64,000 nucleotides of DNA from AP-15 sp963775875 (GCA_963775875.1 CAVZKP010000024.1:20090-84089), one strand, 5' to 3'. Numbered from the stretch's first letter, positions 18,077 through 26,993 are shown. The notes: generated from the sequence alone by a model not told the origin. Translations and numbers: made by a program.

Positions 18077-18652
18077 CTAGATCCCGTCCAAGGGTGGCAG
18101 CAGCCGGTGGGCGAGGGTGCGGGGCAGGATGCCATGCAGCCGCGGGTCTTCGAACGACACCGGGCGGCGGGCATAGACCGCAAATCCGGCACGCTGATAG
18201 ACCGCCAGGGCCTTCGGATGGTCATAGGTCGAGGTGTGCAGCCAGAAGCGGCCGATCGGCCGCGCGGTCCATGCCCGGTCGATCGCCGCCTGCAGCATGT
18301 AGGCGCCGTAGCCGCGGCCGATAAAATCGGGGACCAGCCCAAAATAGCACAATTTGGTTTCGCGTGGTTCGGTGGTGTCGAGCTCGAAAAAGCCGGCCGG
18401 CACGCCGCCGACATAGAGGACAAAGATCTCGATCGTCGGCTTGTTGATCAGCTGGGCTAATGCGGCGTCGCCAAACAGCCGGCGCTCGAACCACAGCCAC
18501 GGTTCGCCGACCGCGTCGTAGATATAGCGGTAAAACGAGAGGGTGCAGTTTTCAACGCGCATCAGCGCGAGTCTGCCCCCCGGCGTCGGCGCCCGCCCCG
18601 ATACCGGGCGCGCCAGCATTTCCAGATAGGTGATCGTGTCGTGTAGCAGCAC
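18077..18652 (-). CDS. GNAT family N-acetyltransferase
   Basis: A 191-residue acetyl-CoA-dependent transferase. The acetyl-CoA loop is in FGLVPDFIGRGYGAYML (pattern V-x3-GRGYG), and the C-terminal ALAVYQRAGFAVYARR segment is typical of the fold. GTG 18652 is preferred: it lies 4 nt after the sseA stop with GGGAAAGG upstream. Longer in-frame extensions would run into sseA. It is the last gene of cysK-alaX-sseA-GNAT. The acceptor substrate is unknown. Confidence 0.82.
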   Translation of the reverse strand: MLLHDTITYLEMLARPVSGRAPTPGGRLALMRVENCTLSFYRYIYDAVGEPWLWFERRLFGDAALAQLINKPTIEIFVLYVGGVPAGFFELDTTEPRETKLCYFGLVPDFIGRGYGAYMLQAAIDRAWTARPIGRFWLHTSTYDHPKALAVYQRAGFAVYARRPVSFEDPRLHGILPRTLAHRLLPPLDGI

Positions 18653-18656
18653 CGGA

Positions 18657-19526
18657 TCAGACCTTTCCCGCAGGGCCGGTCTCGACCGGGGTATCACCGG
18701 GCAGCCCCCATTCCGACCACGAACCGTCATAGACCGCCGCCCCCGGATGGCCGATCAGGTGCAAGGCGAAGGCCAGTGCGCAGGCGGTGACGCCCGAGCC
18801 GCAGCTGGTCACTACCGGGCGATCGAGCGCCACACCGGCCTCGCGGAACAAGTCCGTCAACTGCTCGGCGCTGCGCAATTGCCGGGTGGCGGGGTCAGTC
18901 ATCTGCTCGTAGGGCAGGCTGCGGCTGCCCGGGATATGGCCGCTGCGCAGGCCGGGCCGGGTTTCCGCGGTGGTGCCGTCGAACCGGCCAGCGGCGCGGG
19001 CGTCAACGACTTGCTCTCGCCGGGTCGCGAGGTTGCCGAGCAACGCCGTCTTATCGCGGACCAGCCTCGGTTCGAACCGCGCGGTAAAATGCCGCGGCTC
19101 CGGTTTAGGGATCGCGGTATCGACCGGCCGGCCCTCGGCCCTCCATTTCGGCAGCCCACCGTCGAGCAATGCCACGTCGCGATGGCCGAACAGCCGCAGC
19201 ATCCACCATGCCCGCCCGGCCGAAGACAGCCCGTTGCCGTCATAGACGATGACCCGGTCATCATCGCCGATGCCGAGGGCGCCAATCTTTTGCGCGAACA
19301 GTTCGTCGGACGGGATCATATGCGGCAGGGAAGTGCCGGGCTCGGCGATGTCGTCGATATCAAAAAACACCGCACCCGGGATGTGGCCATGCTGGTAATC
19401 CGCCCGTGCGGTCGGCGTGATACCCGGCAGTTTGAACGAACAGTCGACGACCCGAACATGCGGATCATTGAGATGCGCGGCGAGCCAATCGGCGCTGACG
19501 AGCGCCTCGGGATTGGCATAGGGCAT
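18657..19526 (-). CDS. sseA: 3-mercaptopyruvate sulfurtransferase
   Basis: Transfers sulfur from 3-mercaptopyruvate to thiol or cyanide acceptors. The 289-residue protein is a tandem rhodanese: the inactive N-terminal domain carries DYQHGHIPGAVFFDID, and the active C-terminal domain carries SGHIPGSRSLPYEQ and the loop CGSGVTA with catalytic Cys242. CGSGVTA marks mercaptopyruvate rather than thiosulfate specificity. ATG 19526 has GGGAGGAAAA upstream. It lies 16 nt after alaX and 4 nt before the GNAT gene, within a cysteine-related operon. Confidence 0.93.
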   Translation of the reverse strand: MPYANPEALVSADWLAAHLNDPHVRVVDCSFKLPGITPTARADYQHGHIPGAVFFDIDDIAEPGTSLPHMIPSDELFAQKIGALGIGDDDRVIVYDGNGLSSAGRAWWMLRLFGHRDVALLDGGLPKWRAEGRPVDTAIPKPEPRHFTARFEPRLVRDKTALLGNLATRREQVVDARAAGRFDGTTAETRPGLRSGHIPGSRSLPYEQMTDPATRQLRSAEQLTDLFREAGVALDRPVVTSCGSGVTACALAFALHLIGHPGAAVYDGSWSEWGLPGDTPVETGPAGKV

Positions 19527-19542
19527 GGCGCGGTTTTCCTCC

Positions 19543-20253
19543 CTAGACGACAAAGGCGATGATGACGCGACGGTTCTGTCTGCCCTTGTTTTCGATCTTG
19601 GTCACCGCGATCGGGCCGATCTCGGCGGTGTTGCCGACATGCGTCCCGCCGCAGGGCTGCAAGTCGACCCCTGGGATTTCCATCAGCCGCACCTGTCCCA
19701 TCCCGGTTGGCGGCTTGACCGACATCGTGCGGATCAGCTCCGGCTGGGCGGCGAGTTCGTCATCGCTGATCCACCGCGCGCCCACCGGGTGGGCCTCGGC
19801 GATCAGCGCGTTGACCCGAGCGGCGAGCGCCTCCTTGTCGAGGCTCGAACCGGGCACATCGAAATCGAGCCGTCCCCTTCCATCTGCAACCTGGCCGCCG
19901 GTCACCGCTCCCGGAACGATGCTGCACAGCAGGTGCAGACAGGTGTGCATACGCATCAGCCGATGCCGCCGCTGCCAATCGATCTCGGCGGTCAGTTCGG
20001 TCCCGGGTTCGGGAAGCGCGGCGCCCGGTGCCGGCACATGGATGACCTCGTCCGCCGCCGCTCCTTTGACCGTATCGACGATCGCGATCTCTAGACCCGA
20101 GGCGAGCCGCAGCACGCCGGTGTCGCCGGGCTGCCCGCCGCCGGTCGGATAAAACACGGTGCGGTCGAGCCGAATGCCCCGCCCATCCGCGGCGAGGACC
20201 CGCGCCGCGCACGACCGCAGATACCCGTCATCGCGAAATAACAGTCCGGTCAT
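19543..20253 (-). CDS. alaX: Alanyl-tRNA editing protein AlaX
   Basis: A free-standing editing domain that deacylates Ser-tRNA(Ala) (and Gly-tRNA(Ala)). The 236 residues include the zinc motif HTCLH (His103, His107) and CGGTH (Cys201, His205), with the FYPTGGGQPGD segment shared with AlaRS. The ATG overlaps the cysK stop (ATGA), so it is translationally coupled to cysteine synthase. The sequence lacks any AlaRS catalytic domain. Why tRNA editing is placed inside a sulfur operon is not known. Confidence 0.92.
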   Translation of the reverse strand: MTGLLFRDDGYLRSCAARVLAADGRGIRLDRTVFYPTGGGQPGDTGVLRLASGLEIAIVDTVKGAAADEVIHVPAPGAALPEPGTELTAEIDWQRRHRLMRMHTCLHLLCSIVPGAVTGGQVADGRGRLDFDVPGSSLDKEALAARVNALIAEAHPVGARWISDDELAAQPELIRTMSVKPPTGMGQVRLMEIPGVDLQPCGGTHVGNTAEIGPIAVTKIENKGRQNRRVIIAFVV

Positions 20254-21260
20254 TGCGACGCCCCCAGCCAGGCCGGCATCGGCAGGTCGCGTTCTTTGAG
20301 AAAGGCCGGGTTGAACAGTTTGGACTGATAGCGCGTCCCGGAATCACAGAGGATGGTCACGATCGTGTGGCCGGGGCCAAGCAGCCGTGCGAGGCGAATG
20401 GCGCCGCAGATGTTGATCCCCGTCGACCCGCCGAGGATCAGCCCTTCCTCGACCACGAGATCGAACAGCACCGGCAGCATTTCAGCATCGGTGATCTGGA
20501 ACTGCCCATCGGGCGCAAAGCCTTCGAGGTTCTTGGTCTCACGATTGTTGCCGATGCCCTCGGTAATCGAATTGCCCTCCGGCTTGAACTCGCGCCGCGC
20601 GTACCAGCTGTAAATTCCCGAGCCCATGCAGTCCGACAGATAGATTTGGACCGCCGGATTGCGCTCCTTGAGGGCGATGCCGACCCCCGACAAGGTGCCG
20701 CCGGTGCCGACCGAGCAGGTGAAGCCGTCAATTTTGCCCCCGGTCTGGTCCCAGATCTCGGGGCCGGTGGTTTGATAATGGCCGCGGCGGTTGGCGAGAT
20801 TGTCGAATTGGTTGGCCCAGATCGCGCCGTTCGGCTCCTTCGCCGCGATCTCGTCGGCGAGCCGCCCGGAATAGCGCACGTAATTGTTGGGGTTGGTATA
20901 GGGCGCCGCCGGCACCAGACGAAGATCGGCGCCGCACAGCAGCAGCATGTCCTTCTTTTCCTGGCTCTGCGTCTCCGGCATGACGATCACCGTGCGGTAG
21001 CCCCGCGCATTGCCAACCAGCGCCAGACCGATGCCGGTATTGCCCGCCGTGCCCTCGACGATGACCCCGCCCGGCCGTAACAACCCGCGCTCCTCGGCAT
21101 CGGTGATAATCGCCAATGCCGCCCGGTCCTTGACCGACCCGCCCGGGTTCAAAAACTCGGCCTTGCCCAAAATCGTGCAGCCGGTCATCTCCGAGGCGCG
21201 CCGCAGCTTGATCAGCGGCGTGTTCCCGACCGTCCCAACAAAGCCCTCGCGGATCTGCAT
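20250..21260 (-). CDS. cysK: Cysteine synthase A
   Basis: PLP enzyme making cysteine from O-acetylserine and sulfide. The 336-residue protein has NPGGSVKDRAA with the PLP lysine (Lys44), the asparagine loop GTAGNTGIGLA and the phosphate-binding GTGGTLSGVG. The sequence is of the longer CysK type with a YSWYARREF insertion and C-terminal extension seen in alphaproteobacteria. It is the first gene of the cysK-alaX-sseA-GNAT operon; the promoter should lie in 21261-21394, shared with the divergent dcd gene. Confidence 0.93.
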   Translation of the reverse strand: MQIREGFVGTVGNTPLIKLRRASEMTGCTILGKAEFLNPGGSVKDRAALAIITDAEERGLLRPGGVIVEGTAGNTGIGLALVGNARGYRTVIVMPETQSQEKKDMLLLCGADLRLVPAAPYTNPNNYVRYSGRLADEIAAKEPNGAIWANQFDNLANRRGHYQTTGPEIWDQTGGKIDGFTCSVGTGGTLSGVGIALKERNPAVQIYLSDCMGSGIYSWYARREFKPEGNSITEGIGNNRETKNLEGFAPDGQFQITDAEMLPVLFDLVVEEGLILGGSTGINICGAIRLARLLGPGHTIVTILCDSGTRYQSKLFNPAFLKERDLPMPAWLGASQ

Positions 21261-21394
21261 ACCTCTCTCCGTCCGCCCGCTCTCGCGCCCAGACTATCGG
21301 GCGCAGCCACCGCCGACGCAACAGCCGTGCTATTGTTTCCTATGCTGCTGCGTTGGCTTAAAACGGGTTACTGCCAATCGGAGGATACTGTTGG

Positions 21395-22606
21395 ATGAGA
21401 GGAGCGCAGACGGGCGCGCTGTTCCCGCTGCCTGAAGCGGAGCCTTCTACCGGGGAGCTATTTCCGCCGCCCGAACCGAGGGAGCTTGAACATGCAACCG
21501 GTATCTTGCCGTACCAATTGTTGCGCGACGCGATCGATCGAACGCACGAGATCCAGTCGCTGGAATCGATCGTTGACGATCAGCTTCAGCCCGCCAGCCT
21601 CGATCTCCGTCTCGGGAACGTCGCCTATCGTGTCCGCGCAAGTTTTCTTCCTGGTCCCGATCGTACAGTTGCTGAAAAATTGCGTACGTTGACGCTACAC
21701 ACTCTCGATTTGCGTAAGGGCGCTGTCCTCGAAAAGGATTGCGTGTATATTGTGCCGTTACTGGAGCATCTAGCGCTGCGGTATCGTACCTCGGGGTCTG
21801 CTAATCCAAAGAGTTCGACTGGCCGTCTCAACGTGTTCGCACGAGTGATTATAGATTATGGTACTGAGTTCGATAGCATCAAGTCTAATTACTCTGGTCC
21901 ACTTTATGCGGAACTATCGCCCCGATCGTTCAGCATTCTCGTCCGAAAGGGTTCTCGCCTCGTTCAACTTCGGATACGGCGAGGAAGGCCGACTTCCAGT
22001 AACGCCGCGTTGCGGCGGCTGCACGAAGAGGTCGGCTTCAGTATAGTGCCCCCCGGTTCTCCTATCGGTCGGGAATTAATCGAGGGGGGGCTAGCGGTCA
22101 CCGTTGACGTAAGCGGCACTCTCCAGAGTGGCTTCGTGGGGTTTAAAGCTCGAAAGCATACGCCAGTAATCGACGTCGATCAGATAAATTACTACGATGT
22201 TGGAGATTTCTGGGATCTGGTATTTGCAAGCGGAGAAGGAATAATGCTAGATCCGGAAGATTTTTACATTCTGGCGTCCCGCGAGTCCGTCGCCATACCG
22301 ACAGACCAAGCGGCAGAGATGCTGGCGTATGATACGCTGGTAGGTGAATTTCGTGTTCATTATGCGGGTTTCTTTGATCCCGGTTTTGGCATGGCTGAGA
22401 CCGGCGGAGAAGGCAGCCGCGCGGTGCTCGAAGTGCGCGCGCACGAGGTGCCCTTCTTGATCGAGCACGGCCAGATCGTCGGCCGGCTGGTCTACGAGCG
22501 GCTGATCGCCCGCCCCGACAAGCTCTATGGCCGCGCCATCGGCTCCTCGTACCAAAGCCAGGGCTTGGCGCTGTCGAAGCACTTCAAGGAATTCTCGGCG
22601 CGATGA
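21395..22606 (+). CDS. dcd: dCTP deaminase, long two-domain alphaproteobacterial form
   Basis: Converts dCTP to dUTP for thymidylate synthesis. The 403-residue protein shows two dUTPase/Dcd-like halves: LQPASLDLRLGNVAYRV starts the first, SSTGRLNVFARVI and YAELSPRSFSILVR continue it, and VHYAGFFDPGFGM marks the second. This fits the roughly 370-residue doubled form of alphaproteobacteria rather than the 190-residue E. coli enzyme. GGAGG lies 12 nt before the ATG. The middle of the gene is strikingly poor in GC (23/60 at 21841-21900 by hand count) while the last 220 bp return to about 67%. Its stop abuts the nudF stop on the other strand. Confidence 0.88.
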   Translation: MRGAQTGALFPLPEAEPSTGELFPPPEPRELEHATGILPYQLLRDAIDRTHEIQSLESIVDDQLQPASLDLRLGNVAYRVRASFLPGPDRTVAEKLRTLTLHTLDLRKGAVLEKDCVYIVPLLEHLALRYRTSGSANPKSSTGRLNVFARVIIDYGTEFDSIKSNYSGPLYAELSPRSFSILVRKGSRLVQLRIRRGRPTSSNAALRRLHEEVGFSIVPPGSPIGRELIEGGLAVTVDVSGTLQSGFVGFKARKHTPVIDVDQINYYDVGDFWDLVFASGEGIMLDPEDFYILASRESVAIPTDQAAEMLAYDTLVGEFRVHYAGFFDPGFGMAETGGEGSRAVLEVRAHEVPFLIEHGQIVGRLVYERLIARPDKLYGRAIGSSYQSQGLALSKHFKEFSAR

Positions 22607-23233
22607 TCACTTTGTCGCCCACTTCCGGCGCAGACGGTCTCGGTGGGCCAGCAGCCAGTAGAGGGCGACCAGGGTATGCCCGTTCTCGATCTCGCCGGCG
22701 TCGAGCAGGGCTTCGATCTCGGCCAAAGTCTTGACCACGACACGGATGTCTTCGCCTTCCTGAACCAACCCGTGCAGGCCGGCGGCGGCGGTCGAATCGG
22801 TCCGGGCGCAGAACAGGAAAACGCTCTCGTCCGAGGCGCCGCAGGACGGCAGATAGCGCTGGATCGGGATCAGCTCGCCGGTGAGGGCAAGGCCGGTTTC
22901 CTCGCGCGTCTCGCGGACCGCGACGGTTTCCGGCGCCTCGTCGGCGTCGACCAGGCCGGCGACCACCTCGATCTGCCATGGCGACGCCCCGGCCAGCAAC
23001 GCCGGCAGACGGAATTGCTCGATCAGCACGGCCATGTCGCAATCAGGGTCGTACAGCGCCACGGCGACGGCCTGACCGCGCCGCAGCACGTCATAACTGC
23101 GCACCGCGCTCCACCCGCCGGAAAACAGTCGATAGCGGAATCGGAAGACGTCGATCCGCAGAAAGCGCTCGAACGCTGTGCTCGCGTCGATAATTTCGAC
23201 ATCGCTGTGAGCGAGCGGCCCGGTCGGGCTCAT
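22607..23233 (-). CDS. Nudix hydrolase, ADP-ribose pyrophosphatase-like
   Basis: A 208-residue hydrolase with a complete Nudix box starting GLVDADEAPE and ending REETGL, which supplies the Mg-binding Glu residues. N-terminal YDVLRRGQAVAVALYDP and IEQFRLPAL are typical of the NudF ADP-ribose group, and CGASDE downstream fits. The ATG overlaps the stop of the sensor kinase gene (ATGA), so it is the last gene of the signalling run. Role in that context (for example clearing ADP-ribose or NAD breakdown products under redox stress) is only a guess. Confidence 0.85.
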   Translation of the reverse strand: MSPTGPLAHSDVEIIDASTAFERFLRIDVFRFRYRLFSGGWSAVRSYDVLRRGQAVAVALYDPDCDMAVLIEQFRLPALLAGASPWQIEVVAGLVDADEAPETVAVRETREETGLALTGELIPIQRYLPSCGASDESVFLFCARTDSTAAAGLHGLVQEGEDIRVVVKTLAEIEALLDAGEIENGHTLVALYWLLAHRDRLRRKWATK

Positions 23234-25380
23234 AGGGCAGCCCCGGTCGCGACCGCGGCAGCGGCGGTGGCCGGGTTGCGGGGAAGCCGGATGGTGAATT
23301 CGGTGAACTCGCCCGGTTCGCTGTCCACGGCGATCGTGCCGCCATGCTCCTGGACCACGATGTCATAACTGATCGACAAGCCGAGGCCGGTGCCTTCGCC
23401 GGTCGGCTTGGTCGTAAAGAACGGCGAGAACGCCTTGTCGCGCACCTCGGGCGGCATGCCGGTTCCGTTGTCGCGCACTCGCACCTCGATCTGGTGGCCG
23501 CGATTGCCGGTCGTGATCCTTAGCAACGGCGCAAAGCTTGGGTCGCCACCCTCACGGCGGCGTTTGTTGACGGCATAAAACGCATTCGCAAAGAGGTTCA
23601 GAAACACTCGGGTGATGTCCTGCGGGACGGTTTCGACGGCACCGAGATCCGGGTCGAAATCGCGCTCCAGGGTGACGTTGAAGCCCTGATCCTGCGCGCG
23701 AGCGCCGTGATAGGCGAGATTGAGCGCCTCCTCGATCAGCGCGTTGAGATCGCTCTGACGCCGCTCGCCGCTGTCGCCGCGCGAGTGCAGCAGCATGCTC
23801 TTGACGATGCCGTCAGCGCGCCGGCCATGCTCGGCGATCTTGGCGAGGTTGCCGTTCAGGGTGGCGATCAGCTCGTCGAGCTCCTCGGCTCGATTCGCGC
23901 CGGAGGGCGAATCGATCGCTTCCTTCAGTTCGTCGAGCAATTCGCGCGACAATTCGGCGAAGTTATTGACGAAGTTGAGCGGATTCTTGATCTCATGGGC
24001 GATGCCGGCGGTCAGCTGGCCAAGCGACGCCATCTTTTCTGCCTGGATCAAATTCGTCTGCGCCGCCTTGAGCTGGTCATGAGCGGCGCGGAGGTCGCTC
24101 TCGCGGCGGCGCTGAGCCTCGAACAATTTGGCGTTGCGCACGGCGAGCGCGGACTGAGCGGCGAACGCCTCAACCAAGCTGACAATCTCGTCCGAAAAGC
24201 TGCCGGGCTCGCGGCGAACCACGATCAGTCCGCCGAGAATAGTCTGCTCGTGCAGCAGCGGTACAGCGAGCAGCGAGCGGTAGCCCAGACCTGCCAGGGT
24301 GGTCGCGAGCTCGGGAATGCCGATGCCTTGGGGCTCGAGCAGATCGGGCACCTGCACCGGAGTAGCACTGAGGGCCGGCGGGCCGCCGGCGTTTCGGCCG
24401 AGGATGATGGGCTGCGCCTGCAGGCGCTCGGCCAATGCTGGTTCGGCGCCATGGCTCAAACTGAAGCGAAATTCCCGGGTGGCCTCGTCAAATTCGTAGA
24501 TCATCCCGGCGCCGGCCTGCGAGAACTCGATGGCGCGCGCGACGATCAGTTCGAGAACCGCCTCGAGATCGAGGGTCGAGCCGACGGCGCGCCCGACCGC
24601 GCGCAGCGCCTCAAATCTCGCCAATGTCAGGCGTAGCTGCTCGAGCGTGTCGCGGAAGGCAGCCAAGGTGCGCGCCATCGCGCCGATTTCGTCGCTGCCG
24701 GCCGCGGGGATCGCCACCGCGAGGTTGCCGGCGTTGAGGCCGCGCATGGCGGCGACCAGACGGCGTAGCGGAATCGCGATCGAGCGCAGCACCAGCAATG
24801 TCAGAATGGCGCCGGCCAGCACTGCGGCCGAGACCACGATGCGCGACACTCGTTTGGCCGCCGCTGCTCCGGCGACCGCCTGCTCGCGCGCAGCGATCGT
24901 TTCGCGGGTCTGCTCGGCGACGATTGCGCTCAGCAATCGGTCGACCTCGACGCTATGTTCGCTCGCCTGCGCCAGCAGCGAGTTGCCGATGACCCGGTGA
25001 TCGTCGGTGTACTCGTCGACGGCTTTGCGAGCCAGGCGATGGTATTGCGCCAGTTCGCTGCGCACCGCGGCGACGGCATGCGGGCGGCGCCGGGCCAGCA
25101 TATCGAGATCCTGCTCCATGCGGGTGCGAGCCGCGGCGGCGTTGTGTTCGGATAGCATCAGCATGCTGACGGCGAGGTCGGTCATCCAATAGCGCATCTC
25201 GCCAAAGGCAATCTGCGCGCTGTTCGCCTCCTCGATGACGCCGAGCAGTTCGGCTGCTCTGACCATTGCCGCCGAATTCTCGGCGAGCTGGCGGTTCAGA
25301 TAGAAATTGGTGCCGATCAGGACCAGAAGGAGCAGGCTCGACAGCAGAATGAGCCGGGTTCGGATCGTCAGCCGGGTCAT
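23230..25380 (-). CDS. Sensor histidine kinase with HAMP and GAF domains
   Basis: A 716-residue membrane kinase. TM1 lies about residues 10-28, a helical periplasmic sensor to about 180, TM2 about 183-203, HAMP (IPLRRLVAAMRGLNAGN) to about 255, and a GAF domain about 265-430 (SLLAVPLLHEQTILGGLIVVRR). HisKA carries GIAHEIKNPLNF and HATPase has NLFANAFYAVNK, DNGTGMPPEV, and GTGLGLSI. All kinase motifs are intact. It lies 27 bp downstream of the haem-protein gene and overlaps nudix. The CheY-like receiver two genes upstream is the likely partner. Confidence 0.92.
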   Translation of the reverse strand: MTRLTIRTRLILLSSLLLLVLIGTNFYLNRQLAENSAAMVRAAELLGVIEEANSAQIAFGEMRYWMTDLAVSMLMLSEHNAAAARTRMEQDLDMLARRRPHAVAAVRSELAQYHRLARKAVDEYTDDHRVIGNSLLAQASEHSVEVDRLLSAIVAEQTRETIAAREQAVAGAAAAKRVSRIVVSAAVLAGAILTLLVLRSIAIPLRRLVAAMRGLNAGNLAVAIPAAGSDEIGAMARTLAAFRDTLEQLRLTLARFEALRAVGRAVGSTLDLEAVLELIVARAIEFSQAGAGMIYEFDEATREFRFSLSHGAEPALAERLQAQPIILGRNAGGPPALSATPVQVPDLLEPQGIGIPELATTLAGLGYRSLLAVPLLHEQTILGGLIVVRREPGSFSDEIVSLVEAFAAQSALAVRNAKLFEAQRRRESDLRAAHDQLKAAQTNLIQAEKMASLGQLTAGIAHEIKNPLNFVNNFAELSRELLDELKEAIDSPSGANRAEELDELIATLNGNLAKIAEHGRRADGIVKSMLLHSRGDSGERRQSDLNALIEEALNLAYHGARAQDQGFNVTLERDFDPDLGAVETVPQDITRVFLNLFANAFYAVNKRRREGGDPSFAPLLRITTGNRGHQIEVRVRDNGTGMPPEVRDKAFSPFFTTKPTGEGTGLGLSISYDIVVQEHGGTIAVDSEPGEFTEFTIRLPRNPATAAAAVATGAAL

Positions 25381-25407
25381 TATCGCGTTCCCGCTACGCC
25401 GGCGACC

Positions 25408-26205
25408 TCACCGAAACAGCGTGATGCTGATCACGCCGCCGAGGTCGCCTAACTTGCGGCCCTCTTTTGGGTAGCCGGTAATGTCGAGCGCGCCTTTTGG
25501 CGTCCCATGGCAGGCAAGACAGGACTGTGTGTAATATTCCGGTACGGCAATTCGATACGCCATGCGTCCGTCGAAATCTACGGTGGCCGAATAGGGTTGA
25601 CCGCGTGGCCAATCGGGGCTGAGCAGCTTGGTGTTGATGACCTTCGTCTCCCAAGCGTCGGGAAGCGCCCGGCGATTGCGCACGAGATCCAGAGGTGCGG
25701 TAATCTTGATTTGAGCCTCGCCTTTTGCTAAGCTATTGAAAGTTTCGCTGACGAGGCGCCCGAATACCGCCGGGATAAAGCCCTTGAACCCGGTCCCCTT
25801 CTCGTTGATCGTCATTTGATTTTCGTCCATCACCGCAACCACCGCGTTCATCATCGCGCGCATCAACTGTCCACCGCGCGAGGCCGGGTCGATCGTCGAC
25901 GGATCGACACCGGTCGTCTTTTGGTAACGCTTAACGGCGTCCGCCAGCACCCCCTTGCCTGTCAAATGCTTGTCACCGAGCTCGGGATTGTTGATCAGAG
26001 CCTCGTTGTCGGAGATCACGGCCCGGGCGTCACGCAGCATCTCTGCCAGGCTCTGCGCGATAATCGCGTCCGTGTCGGCGGCGGCGCTGCTGGCAAGGGC
26101 CGAGCACGGCGCCGAATTGGCGGCCAGCAGGACGAGCATCGCGGCGCCCATTGCCGGTAACCGCCTCCGCATCCCCACCGCGAACATCGTTACGCGCCTT
26201 GCCAT
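25408..26205 (-). CDS. Tll0287-like (DUF3365) c-type haem sensor protein
   Basis: A 265-residue exported protein. A signal peptide ends near residue 40 (ANSAPCSALASS). The body is a DUF3365 domain, and CLACH near residues 229-233 gives a single covalent haem site of the Tll0287 type, a PAS-like fold. YYTQSCLACHG and YRIAVPEY are characteristic. Such domains usually sense redox or gas ligands. Here the domain is a separate protein rather than the N-terminal part of a kinase. The ATG shares one base with the receiver-gene stop (TAATG), indicating tight coupling to the receiver and the downstream kinase. Confidence 0.85.
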   Translation of the reverse strand: MARRVTMFAVGMRRRLPAMGAAMLVLLAANSAPCSALASSAAADTDAIIAQSLAEMLRDARAVISDNEALINNPELGDKHLTGKGVLADAVKRYQKTTGVDPSTIDPASRGGQLMRAMMNAVVAVMDENQMTINEKGTGFKGFIPAVFGRLVSETFNSLAKGEAQIKITAPLDLVRNRRALPDAWETKVINTKLLSPDWPRGQPYSATVDFDGRMAYRIAVPEYYTQSCLACHGTPKGALDITGYPKEGRKLGDLGGVISITLFR

Positions 26206-26600
26206 TATCCGCCATCCGGCCGGTGCGGGATCAGTTCGGCCAGGCGCTGCTTCAACTGATCAAAATCGACCGGTTTGGCGAGAAAGGCGGCGGCGCCCAG
26301 TTCCTCGGCGGTCCGCATGCGCTCGTCATCGCCGTAGGCGGTCACCATGACCACCGCCAGCTCCGGCCGGCGACGCTTGATCTCGCGCAACAGCGCCAGC
26401 CCGTCCATACCCGGCATGTTGATGTCGGAGAGGATCACGATCAGCTCCGGCCCCAGTTCGACGAGACGGCGCAACCCTTCCTCGCCCGAGGCAGCAAAAT
26501 GGAGGACGTACTGTCCCAAACGCACCTCGCGGCGAAAGCGCTGGCGAAACAGATCGGGCAGATCGGGCTCATCGTCGACGATCAGGATGCTGAATCCCAT
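26205..26600 (-). CDS. CheY-like single-domain response regulator
   Basis: A 131-residue receiver without an output domain. It starts GFSILIVDDEPDLP (acidic pair), has SDINMPGMDG with the phospho-acceptor Asp, MVTAYGD with Thr and AFLAKPVDF with the conserved Lys. ATG 26600 has GGAGAC upstream. The gene is followed with 1-nt overlap by the haem-protein gene and then the HAMP-GAF kinase, so it is probably that kinase's phosphorylation target. Confidence 0.9.
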   Translation of the reverse strand: MGFSILIVDDEPDLPDLFRQRFRREVRLGQYVLHFAASGEEGLRRLVELGPELIVILSDINMPGMDGLALLREIKRRRPELAVVMVTAYGDDERMRTAEELGAAAFLAKPVDFDQLKQRLAELIPHRPDGG

Positions 26601-26632
26601 AGCTTGTCTCCGGTTGTCGCGGCAGGCGCCGA

Positions 26633-26968
26633 TCAGACGATCCGTCCATCGAGAATGGCTGCGGGCGAGCGGCTTTCGATCTCGATGACCCAGAGGTCCG
26701 GATCGCGCCGTCGCTGGCGGGCGATATAGCTGTCGGCGTCGGTTTCGGCGACCGGCTCGGCGCCGGTGGCGCGCATCCACAGCAGTTCGCCATCCGGGCC
26801 GCGCGCCTGGCTCAGGACTGAGAAGCCGTCGTCGCGACCGTTGAGCTTGATCAGTACCGCACCCGAATCGCCGTCGCCGCGCGCCACCACCGCAGCCGCG
26901 ATCGTGGCGAGATCACAGCGCCGGATCAATGCCTTGATCCAAATTCCAGTTTTGAGCCTCGCTTCCAT
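26633..26968 (-). CDS. DUF1491 family protein
   Basis: A 111-residue soluble protein beginning EARLKTGIWIKALIRRC, followed by GDSGAVLIKLNG, VLSQARGPDGELLWMRATG and RRDPDLWVIEIE. This order is diagnostic of DUF1491, a family found almost only in alphaproteobacteria. Its function is unknown. It lies 25 bp after one kinase gene and 32 bp before the CheY-like receiver, linking the two signalling modules on the same strand. Confidence 0.85.
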   Translation of the reverse strand: MEARLKTGIWIKALIRRCDLATIAAAVVARGDGDSGAVLIKLNGRDDGFSVLSQARGPDGELLWMRATGAEPVAETDADSYIARQRRRDPDLWVIEIESRSPAAILDGRIV

Positions 26969-26993
26969 CGAGGGGCGCCGGGTATTCGCCGCC

